A stretch of DNA of 5,423 bases from an uncultured Achromobacter sp. (lineage in GTDB: Bacteria > Pseudomonadota > Gammaproteobacteria > Burkholderiales > Burkholderiaceae_B): the NCBI GenBank assembly GCA_913775005.1, contig CAJYKY010000575.1, forward strand, positions 1-5,423, written 5' to 3'. Shown piece by piece: positions 1-5,423 of this stretch. The notes below the pieces were generated by a model that worked only from the letters and a program-made list of their open reading frames with translations, made no database searches and was not told where the DNA came from. The position numbers and the translations under genes were made by a program. Numbering within the stretch: the first letter of the stretch is position 1; each line of letters starts with the position of its first letter.

Positions 1-100
1 CTACGGCATGCCGTACGGAAAGCACTTCATCTGGGGCGCAACCGCCGGCATGCTGCGCAATCTTTACCACCTGCTGCGCCACGGCTTCGCGCCGCGCTGA
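1..100 (+). CDS. C-terminal end of a probable NUDIX hydrolase (CoA pyrophosphatase-like), partial
   Basis: The left edge cuts this gene. The frame begins at base 2 and gives 32 residues (YGMPYGKHFIWGATAGMLRN, then LYHLLRHGFAPR) before TGA at 98-100. The FIWGATAGMLRNL stretch resembles the C-terminal segment of NUDIX CoA pyrophosphatases, where a hydrophobic-Ile-Trp-Gly-x-Thr-Ala motif follows the last beta strands. Those enzymes cleave CoA and its derivatives into phosphopantetheine and 3',5'-ADP. The NUDIX box itself lies outside the window, so the assignment rests on this tail alone. The gene converges on rsgA, with a strong hairpin just after its stop. The open frame and the clean stop before the hairpin make it a real gene end; the family call is a moderate-confidence recollection. 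Confidence 0.5.
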   Translation, partial: YGMPYGKHFIWGATAGMLRNLYHLLRHGFAPR

Positions 101-101
101 A

Positions 102-132
102 GGCAGTCGCAACGCCGCGGGCGGCGACTGCC
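102..132. terminator. Strong hairpin between convergent genes, possible bidirectional terminator
   Basis: A perfect 9-base arm GGCAGTCGC (102-110) pairs with GCGACTGCC (124-132). Inside it, CGCC (113-116) pairs with GGCG (120-123) around a GCG loop, with AA as a two-base bulge. The hairpin starts one base after the upstream gene's stop and ends six bases before the rsgA stop codon, where a shared terminator for convergent genes would sit. Neither side has a run of T, so it is not a classic intrinsic terminator. It may instead stabilise 3' ends or assist termination for both transcripts. Confidence 0.5.
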
Positions 133-138
133 GAAGCA

Positions 139-1104
139 TCAATACCGCTGCTGGCCCGCCAAAAATTCTTCAAGGATCCGTTCGTAAAGCGCGTAGCGCA
201 ACGGATGGATCTTGCCCGCCTGCAAGGCGGCCACCACGCCGCAGCCGGGCTCATGCCGGTGCGTGCAGTTGTAGAAGCGGCATTCCTCGATCGGCTGTGT
301 GAATTCCGGAAACCCGCGAATGATGTCTTCGCGTGTCAGGTGCTGCAAGCCGAACGCCTGGAACCCGGGCGAGTCGATCAGGTCGCCGCCGGGTTCGGGC
401 AGGTGATACAGGCGCGTGCTGGTGGTGGTGTGCTTGCCCATGTCGAGCGCGGTGGAATGCTCGCGGGTGGGGGCGGCGGCGCCGGGGACCAACACATTGA
501 GCAGTGTCGATTTGCCCATGCCGCTCTGGCCCAGCAGCAGGCTGGTCTTGCCAGCCAGGTGGGGCGCCAGATGCGTGTGGACCTTTTCGGGTTCCAGCGC
601 GGAAAGCTCGATGACGGGCACGCCCAGCGCGGCAATCGGCGCCAGCCGTTCGCGCGCGGCGGGTAGTTGATCCACGAGGTCGGTCTTGTTCAGCACGATC
701 AACGGCGCAATGCCCGCGCTCCAGGCGCCCGCCAGCGCGCGGCCGGTCAGGTCATCTGAAAAAGTGGGTTGCACGGCCACTACGATCAGCAGCTGATCCA
801 CGTTCGACGCGAACTGCTTGGAGCGCATTTCGTCGGAGCGGTAGAGCAGGTTGCTGCGGGGCAGGATGGCGTCGATGGCGCCATCGTCCTTGCCTTGCGG
901 CGTGATCTGCACGCGGTCGCCCACAGCCGCGCCGGCCTTCTTGCCGCGCGGGAAACACTTGCGGACCGTACCGTCTGCCAGCTCCACCGTGTAATGACGG
1001 CCATGGGCGGCGATGATTCGGCCTTCCAGCGGCGTGCCTGTGGTGGTGGTGGTGGCGCTGGTCTGTGCGACGAACGCCGCGTTTTTCTGACGCGGGGCGC
1101 TCAT
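139..1104 (-). CDS. rsgA: Ribosome small subunit-dependent GTPase RsgA
   Basis: RsgA (YjeQ) is a circularly permuted GTPase that binds the 30S subunit late in assembly and is released on GTP hydrolysis. The 321-residue protein shows the family's order: a basic N-terminal tail, an OB-fold region (about 27-90), then G motifs in permuted order. NKTD (139-142) is G4, GQSGMGKS (192-199) is the P-loop G1, and DSPG (244-247) is G3. The zinc-binding C-terminus has Cys275, Cys280, His282 and Cys288 in the C-x4-C-x-H-x5-C pattern. Length and motifs fit an intact enzyme. The ATG at 1102-1104 overlaps the stop of the upstream protease gene (ATGA). No good Shine-Dalgarno precedes it, so translation probably depends on re-initiation after the protease gene. 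The N-terminal tail carries a run of five threonines (18-22) encoded by a pure ACC repeat. In-frame alternative starts are not needed. The identification is secure. Confidence 0.97.
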   Translation of the reverse strand: MSAPRQKNAAFVAQTSATTTTTGTPLEGRIIAAHGRHYTVELADGTVRKCFPRGKKAGAAVGDRVQITPQGKDDGAIDAILPRSNLLYRSDEMRSKQFASNVDQLLIVVAVQPTFSDDLTGRALAGAWSAGIAPLIVLNKTDLVDQLPAARERLAPIAALGVPVIELSALEPEKVHTHLAPHLAGKTSLLLGQSGMGKSTLLNVLVPGAAAPTREHSTALDMGKHTTTSTRLYHLPEPGGDLIDSPGFQAFGLQHLTREDIIRGFPEFTQPIEECRFYNCTHRHEPGCGVVAALQAGKIHPLRYALYERILEEFLAGQQRY

Positions 1105-2351
1105 GCGGGATGCGCCATCAGGTGGCGAATGCGCTCGGCGGCGGGGGGATGGCTATCGTAAAAGGCGGAGTGCACAGGGTCGGGAGTGAGCGTGGCGGCG
1201 TTGTCGTCGTAAAGCTTGACCAGGGCGGACACCAGGCGATCCGGCGAACTCTGCTCGGCCGCATAGCGGTCGGCTTCGAATTCGTCACGGCGCGAGTACC
1301 AGCTGGCCAAGGGCGTGAGCATGAATGTGAAAACAGGGATGACCAGAAAAAACAGCAGCAGGGCCATCGCGTCGTTGCGGCCGCCCAGCTGCGGCATCAC
1401 GCCCAGCCCTACATAGAACCAGGGCTGCTGCGAGATCCAGCCCAGGATGGCGAAGAATACCAGCGCGCCGCCAAAACTGAAGGCGATACGCTTGAGGATG
1501 TGGCGCTTGGCGAAATGGCCCAGTTCGTGGGCCAGCACGGCTTCGATCTCGTCGCCATTCAGCCGGGCCAGCAGCGTGTCAAAAAACACGATACGGCGCG
1601 AACGGCCGAAGCCGGTGAAGTAGGCGTTGCCATGAGCCGACCGGCGCGAGCCGTCCATCACGAACAAACCATTGAGCGCAAAACCGCAACGCTGCGCCAG
1701 GCGCTGGATGCGACCGGCCAGATCCGGGTCCGACAGCGGCGTGAACTTGTTGAACAGCGGGGCGATGAACATCGGGTAGACAATCAGCAGCGCCAAGTTG
1801 AACACCGTCCACAGCGCCCACGCCCAGATCCACCAGTAAGTGCCGGCGCTGCCCATCAGCCACAGCACGGCGGCGATCAGCGGAAGGCCCAGCACGGCGG
1901 AAACGAGCAGGCCTTTGACGGTGTCAGCAATGAAGAGCTCGGGCGTCATGCGGTTAAAGCCGAAACGCGCCTCCAGCTTGAACTGCCGCCACAACGTGAA
2001 GGGCAGGCCCAGCACGCCCAGAATCAGCGCCACAATCACCAGCAACAGCATCTGGCGCAGGAAGTCATTGCTGGTAAGCTGGCCCACCATCAGGTCGATA
2101 TATTGCAGGCCGCCCATCAGTGTCAGGCAGACGAGCAAAATGGAGTCATACGTGCGTTCCAGCATGCCAAGCTTGACGCGTGCCACGGTGTAGTCGGCGG
2201 CACGTTGATGGCTGGTCAGGCCGATGCGATGAGAAAATTCCGCAGGCACTTCGCCGCGATGTCGCGCAACATGGCGAATCTGGCGGCTTGCCAGCCACAG
2301 GCGGACGGCCATGTCGATCAAAAGGAAGGCAACGAACAACAAAGTGAACAT
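1101..2351 (-). CDS. M48 family (Ste24/CAAX protease-like) membrane zinc metallopeptidase
   Basis: This 416-residue integral membrane protease belongs to the M48A (Ste24) group. Hydrophobic segments occur near 1-20, 65-90, 98-120, 145-170 and 172-200, and again near 290-312 and 325-350, matching the multi-helix Ste24 barrel. The zinc site is HELGH (275-279: His275, Glu276 catalytic, His279), followed by the SRRDEFEAD motif (353-361), in which Glu357 is the expected third zinc ligand. The N-terminal half matches the M48 N-terminal membrane domain. Bacteria do not use CAAX prenylation, so the likely role is cleaving misfolded or inserted membrane proteins; this is inference from the family. The start at 2349-2351 is the first ATG after an in-frame stop at 2397-2399, with only a weak ribosome site. 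It is the first gene of the unit with rsgA (ATGA overlap) and is divergent from orn. The shorter HtpX group lacks this long N-terminal domain. Confidence 0.93.
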   Translation of the reverse strand: MFTLLFVAFLLIDMAVRLWLASRQIRHVARHRGEVPAEFSHRIGLTSHQRAADYTVARVKLGMLERTYDSILLVCLTLMGGLQYIDLMVGQLTSNDFLRQMLLLVIVALILGVLGLPFTLWRQFKLEARFGFNRMTPELFIADTVKGLLVSAVLGLPLIAAVLWLMGSAGTYWWIWAWALWTVFNLALLIVYPMFIAPLFNKFTPLSDPDLAGRIQRLAQRCGFALNGLFVMDGSRRSAHGNAYFTGFGRSRRIVFFDTLLARLNGDEIEAVLAHELGHFAKRHILKRIAFSFGGALVFFAILGWISQQPWFYVGLGVMPQLGGRNDAMALLLFFLVIPVFTFMLTPLASWYSRRDEFEADRYAAEQSSPDRLVSALVKLYDDNAATLTPDPVHSAFYDSHPPAAERIRHLMAHPA

Positions 2352-2411
2352 GGGCGAGGCGGCTTGCTCAATGGGTATGTGCGAAAATCGCGCGTTTTAT
2401 AGGCAAATTAT
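2352..2411. promoter_or_regulatory. Divergent intergenic region between the M48 protease gene and orn
   Basis: These 60 bases must hold the promoters of both the protease-rsgA unit and the orn-nnrE unit, unless those lie inside the genes. No convincing -35/-10 pair is seen for either direction. For orn, TTTTATA (2395-2401) is too close to the ATG to be an ordinary -10 unless the leader is nearly absent. TAGG (2400-2403), eight bases before the orn ATG, is a short Shine-Dalgarno candidate. CGAAAATCGC (2382-2391) is repeated just inside orn (2423-2432). Any regulatory role is inferred from position alone. Confidence 0.45.
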
Positions 2412-2957
2412 ATGGCTGTGAACGAAAATCGCCTGGTTTGGCTCGACATGGAAATGACGGGTCTGGAACCTGAGAAAGAACGCATCATCGAAGTGGCCGT
2501 CGTGGTGACGGAACCCGATCTGACGGTCGTGGCAGAGGGGCCCGTGCTGGTCATTCACCAGCCCGACAGCCTGCTGGACGCGATGGACAACTGGAACAAA
2601 TCCACTCACGGCAAGAGCGGCCTGATCGACAAGGTCAAGGCGTCGACCGTGTCTGAAGCGCAAGCAGAGGATACGCTGTTGGCGTTTCTGGCGCAGCATG
2701 TGCCGGCGGGCAAGTCGCCGCTTTGCGGCAACACCATCAGCCAGGACCGCCGTTTCATGTTTGCGTACATGCCCCGGCTGGAGCAGTTTTTCCATTACCG
2801 CAACCTGGACGTCAGCACGCTGAAGGAACTGGCGCGCCGCTGGGCGCCGGCCGTGTACAAAGGTTTCGAAAAAAAGAGCCGCCACGAAGCGCTGGCGGAC
2901 ATTTACGAATCCATCGACGAACTGAAGTATTACCGCGAGCACTTCCTGAAGGTGTAA
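2412..2957 (+). CDS. orn: Oligoribonuclease
   Basis: Orn is a cytoplasmic 3'-5' exoribonuclease of the DEDDh family. It degrades very short RNAs, including the pGpG left after cyclic-di-GMP breakdown, to mononucleotides, and is essential in several proteobacteria. The protein is 181 residues, the same as the E. coli enzyme. The catalytic residues fall at the same numbers: Asp12 and Glu14 in WLDMEMTGL, Asp112 in QDRRF, His158 in KKSRHEALADI, and Asp163. The ATG at 2412 gives the standard N-terminus (MAVNENRLVWLDMEMTGLEP) and is preceded by a modest TAGG ribosome site. nnrE follows after 19 bases, so the two are likely co-transcribed. The divergent protease-rsgA unit lies upstream; orn and rsgA are also divergent neighbours in enterobacteria. 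Nothing is missing or broken. Confidence 0.98.
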   Translation: MAVNENRLVWLDMEMTGLEPEKERIIEVAVVVTEPDLTVVAEGPVLVIHQPDSLLDAMDNWNKSTHGKSGLIDKVKASTVSEAQAEDTLLAFLAQHVPAGKSPLCGNTISQDRRFMFAYMPRLEQFFHYRNLDVSTLKELARRWAPAVYKGFEKKSRHEALADIYESIDELKYYREHFLKV

Positions 2958-2976
2958 GCGCAAGGCGGACAACGCC

Positions 2977-3597
2977 ATGCCGACGTGTTCCGTTGCCCAG
3001 ATCCGCCACGCCGAGCAGCGTGCCTTGGCGGCGGGCGCCGTGCTGATGCCCAAGGCGGGCGCGGCGGCAGCCGCGTTCGCGGCCCAGCGGGTTGCGCCCG
3101 GCGCCCGCATCCTGGCCTTGGCCGGCCCCGGCAACAACGGAGGCGATGCGCTGGAAGCGGCGGCGCGCCTGCTGGCGCTGGGTATGGACGCAACCGTTAT
3201 GCTGCCGACCGACCCCGCCGCATTGCCGCCCGATGCCAGGCGCGCCTGGGACTTATGGTTGGCCGCAGGCGGCACGACGCTGACGTCGCTGCCAGCCTGT
3301 CCCCCGGATCTGCTGATTGACGGGCTGTTCGGCATCGGCTTGAACCGTCCCCTGGATGCGTTCTGGCAAGGGCTGGTCGATACCGTCAACGCGTGGAAAG
3401 TCCCCGTGCTGGCGCTGGACGTGCCTAGCGGCATCGACGCTGACACCGGCCAGGCCCTGGGGCGGCCCGTGCAGGCCACCTGGACGCTGTCATTCATTGG
3501 CACTGCACGTGGGCTTGTCATCCCGGGGCCGGGCAGCAGGGCGGCCGGGGAGCTTCATCTGGACACGCTGGGCGTGAGCCTTTCTGGATGCGGCTAA
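2977..3597 (+). CDS. nnrE: Stand-alone NAD(P)H-hydrate epimerase (YjeF N-terminal domain)
   Basis: This enzyme interconverts the R and S forms of hydrated NADH or NADPH so that the partner dehydratase (NnrD) can repair them. The 206 residues cover one YjeF N-terminal domain. GPGNNGGD (50-57) is the glycine-rich nucleotide-binding motif. LLIDGLFGIG (112-121) matches the D-x-x-FG-x-G motif, and LDVPSGIDADTG (147-158) matches D-x-PSG-x-x-x-DTG. The domain ends normally at GELHLDTLGV (191-200). The C-terminal dehydratase half found in the fused E. coli Nnr is absent, and no remnant is seen in the 60 bases downstream. The segment TLSFIGTARGL (170-180), where the family usually has TFxxxKxGL, lacks the lysine. 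The start has a good ribosome site (AAGGCGGA, 2962-2969, seven bases before the ATG). It is 19 bases behind orn, so co-expression is likely. The family is clear; full epimerase activity is less certain because of the altered motif. Confidence 0.9.
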   Translation: MPTCSVAQIRHAEQRALAAGAVLMPKAGAAAAAFAAQRVAPGARILALAGPGNNGGDALEAAARLLALGMDATVMLPTDPAALPPDARRAWDLWLAAGGTTLTSLPACPPDLLIDGLFGIGLNRPLDAFWQGLVDTVNAWKVPVLALDVPSGIDADTGQALGRPVQATWTLSFIGTARGLVIPGPGSRAAGELHLDTLGVSLSGCG

Positions 3598-3600
3598 TTC

Positions 3601-3642
3601 TTATTGACAATAAAACGGCTGATCGCGCGCGGTGATCAGCCG
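3601..3642 (-). terminator. Intrinsic terminator of paaX
   Basis: Arms CGGCTGATC (3616-3624) and GATCAGCCG (3634-3642) are perfect 9-base complements. A further G-U and C-G pair inside leave a five-base loop. Read on the minus strand, the hairpin begins 17 bases after the paaX stop and is followed at once by TTTTATTGTC, a U-rich tract of the classic type. Read on the plus strand it is followed by G-rich sequence without a T run, so it is a poor terminator for nnrE. The U-rich side also contains the dyad TTATTG-A-CAATAA (3601-3613). Confidence 0.85.
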
Positions 3643-3659
3643 CGGGGGAAAGGGGGCGT

Positions 3660-4589
3660 TCAGGCCGGCCGTCCTCCAAAGCGGGTCGCGACCTCAGCCT
3701 GTAGCGGGAAGTACCGTTCGTTGTCTTGCCCGGCCAGCGCGGCCAGATGCGTTTCCGACGCGTCGAACACCTTCCAGTAGATACGCCCGCATAGCTCGCG
3801 CGCCGCGTGGCCCGGCCAGTTCTCCGGCAGCATGGGGCCGGGCAGTTGCGGGTCGTGCAAGACGATCCGGCGCCAATGGTGCAGCAGCATGACGCGCACG
3901 GTGAACGCCTCCGACGGCGTCGGCGGTGTTTCCAGCAGCTTTTCTAGCGGCCCGAAGTTGCGTGAGAACAGCCGGTATTGCTCGGCCACGTCGTCCAGGT
4001 TCCAGCACTGAGACGCCAGGCTGGCAATGGGCAGCCCGCCGGCGCCCGCCAGGTCGCGCGCGGACAGCACCAGTGCGCGGTCGGGGATACCCAGCTTTTC
4101 CAGAATGTCGTGCGCGGCCCGCGCCTCGGTGTGCGGGTGGGCGAACAGGCCCGGCGCAATCATGCCAAACCCTTCCCACACCAGCTCGCGGCGCAGTTCC
4201 GCGCGCTCGGCCAGGCCGTTGCCGGTGCGCGGCAGCGCCACCAGCGTCCATTCCCCGTTCCAATCCTGCGCCGCGCCTTCGTAGATGCGCTGCGAGGCAT
4301 GCGCGGTATGTCGCAAGCCTTGTTCGGAAATCAGGTACAGGCTGCGCCGGCCATGGCGTTCGGCCTGCAACCAGTTCTGCGCCACCAGGCGGAAGACGCT
4401 GGTACGCAGCAGGCGCTCATTGATGCCCAGCGGCGCCAGCAGCGCAATCAGGTCGCCCAGCCAGATCGCACCGCCGTGGGGCGCAAGCGCATCGCCCAGC
4501 AAGCTGACACATAACGATTTCGCGCGCGGCGGATCGCTTTTCAATAAGCGGGACAGAAAGCGGTCCAGGGGCGACTGAGGGTTTGCCAT
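3660..4589 (-). CDS. paaX: Phenylacetic acid degradation operon repressor PaaX
   Basis: PaaX represses paa catabolic genes and is released by phenylacetyl-CoA, the first pathway intermediate. The chosen start gives 309 residues, close to the 316 of E. coli PaaX. Residues 8-60 align by eye with the E. coli N-terminus (LDRFLSRLLKS against LDTFIQHAVNA; LLGDALAPHGGAIWLGDLIA against LYGDSLSHRGGEIWLGSLAA). The winged helix-turn-helix lies at about 44-88 (GINERLLRTSVFRLVAQNWL, then RRSLYLISEQG). The conserved WNGEWTLVALP follows at 110-120, then the PaaX middle and C-terminal regions. An upstream ATG at 4655 would add 22 residues unlike the family and would cover the operator-like repeats, so ATG 4587-4589 is preferred. 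Neither start has a good ribosome site; the leader before 4589 is C-rich in the transcript. The gene is divergent from paaA and ends at its own terminator. Confidence 0.94.
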   Translation of the reverse strand: MANPQSPLDRFLSRLLKSDPPRAKSLCVSLLGDALAPHGGAIWLGDLIALLAPLGINERLLRTSVFRLVAQNWLQAERHGRRSLYLISEQGLRHTAHASQRIYEGAAQDWNGEWTLVALPRTGNGLAERAELRRELVWEGFGMIAPGLFAHPHTEARAAHDILEKLGIPDRALVLSARDLAGAGGLPIASLASQCWNLDDVAEQYRLFSRNFGPLEKLLETPPTPSEAFTVRVMLLHHWRRIVLHDPQLPGPMLPENWPGHAARELCGRIYWKVFDASETHLAALAGQDNERYFPLQAEVATRFGGRPA

Positions 4590-4635
4590 AAGGGGCACAG
4601 GAGGGGGGCGCATAGCGGCCGATATCAGGATCCGC

Positions 4636-4668
4636 AATATGATACATAAATCCAATGTGATACAGATT
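4636..4668. promoter_or_regulatory. Two direct-repeat PaaX operator-like sites
   Basis: AATATGATACATAAA (4636-4650) and AATGTGATACAGATT (4654-4668) are direct repeats 18 bases apart, sharing AAT-R-TGATACA. The E. coli PaaX site, as I recall it, has the consensus WWTRTGATTCGYGWT. Both copies match its first eight positions and the C at position ten, with A for T at position nine and a poor match after that. The second copy ends five bases before the paaA -35, and both lie upstream of the paaX start, so they could serve paaA repression and paaX autoregulation. The repeats are visible in the sequence; their use by PaaX is inferred. Confidence 0.6.
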
Positions 4669-4673
4669 TGAGT

Positions 4674-4702
4674 TTGACAATGGTTTTTTTGTATTAAATA
4701 AT
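4674..4702 (+). promoter_or_regulatory. Sigma-70 type promoter of paaA
   Basis: TTGACA (4674-4679) is a perfect -35. After a 17-base spacer comes AATAAT (4697-4702), a five-of-six match to the -10. Transcription would start near 4709, leaving a leader of about 64 bases before the paaA ATG. The surrounding DNA is AT-rich against a GC-rich background, and the spacer contains seven T in a row (4684-4690). Such a near-consensus promoter is expected to be strong, so control probably comes from repression. Confidence 0.8.
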
Positions 4703-4737
4703 CCGCCTATGACATGACGGCACTGCGGAACGTTTGC

Positions 4738-4768
4738 TTTGCGTTTTCGCAAACCGTCTCTAGGAGAC
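4738..4768 (+). promoter_or_regulatory. Two small hairpins in the paaA leader, the second covering the ribosome site
   Basis: TTTGCG (4738-4743) pairs perfectly with CGCAAA (4748-4753) around TTTT. An alternative GTTTGC (4732-4737) can pair with GCAAAC (4749-4754). Immediately after, GTCTC (4756-4760) pairs with GAGAC (4764-4768) around TAG. The Shine-Dalgarno AGGAGA (4762-4767) sits in the loop and 3' arm of this second hairpin, five bases before the ATG. These could be RNA structures or DNA dyads for a regulator. The pairing is plain; a function is inference. Confidence 0.45.
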
Positions 4769-4772
4769 AAAC

Positions 4773-5423
<651 letters not shown>

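Noticed and set aside
244..247. Residues 244-247 of RsgA read DSPG instead of DTPG in the G3 motif (residue numbers, not bases)
   Set aside because: Ser for Thr at this position is a familiar variant in betaproteobacterial RsgA proteins as far as I recall, so it is not a sign of lost function.
1065..2402. A 445-codon open frame on the plus strand opposite the whole M48 protease gene
   Set aside because: The protein is rich in Gln, His, Arg and Gly with no recognisable domain, and it spans a gene with clear catalytic motifs on the other strand. Long antisense frames are expected in GC-rich coding DNA.
2397..3521. A 374-codon open frame on the minus strand opposite orn and nnrE
   Set aside because: It crosses two well-supported genes, has low-complexity Ala/Ser/Arg composition and shows no family motif; it is an antisense shadow.
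4590..4655. A 22-residue N-terminal extension of PaaX from the ATG at 4655
   Set aside because: The extension (MDLCIILRILISAAMRPPPV and on) does not resemble PaaX, would place operator-like repeats inside the coding region, and alignment with E. coli PaaX supports starting at 4589.

Overview
The window is GC-rich chromosomal DNA. Its gene content and protein style point to a betaproteobacterium of the Alcaligenaceae, most likely Achromobacter or Bordetella; this is inferred from remembered family likeness, not from a search. It holds two blocks, and no stretch over about 190 bases lacks a gene.

Block 1 (1-3597) is housekeeping. The last 32 codons of a forward gene, probably a NUDIX CoA pyrophosphatase, converge on rsgA, with a strong hairpin between them. 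On the minus strand a membrane M48/Ste24-type metalloprotease gene runs into rsgA (30S-maturation GTPase) through an ATGA stop/start overlap, so the two are one transcription unit. A 60-base divergent gap separates this unit from the forward pair orn (oligoribonuclease) and a stand-alone NAD(P)HX epimerase gene (nnrE-like), 19 bases apart. The rsgA / orn / yjeF-domain grouping resembles the corresponding enterobacterial neighbourhood, with the protease gene inserted between rsgA and orn. The shared theme is ribosome assembly, RNA turnover, cofactor repair and membrane protein quality control.

Block 2 (3598-5423) is the start of a phenylacetic acid catabolism (paa) locus. paaX, a phenylacetyl-CoA-responsive repressor, lies on the minus strand and ends tail-to-tail with nnrE at an intrinsic terminator oriented for paaX. 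paaA, the diiron catalytic subunit of phenylacetyl-CoA epoxidase, is divergent from paaX and cut by the right edge. The 183-base region between them is AT-rich. It carries a near-consensus sigma-70 promoter for paaA, two direct-repeat sites resembling the PaaX operator just upstream of the -35, a T7 run inside the promoter spacer, and two short hairpins in the paaA leader, one of which includes the Shine-Dalgarno sequence.

No clearly new system is visible. The points most worth checking are the regulatory architecture of the paaX-paaA region and the single-domain NnrE, whose usual lysine motif looks altered.
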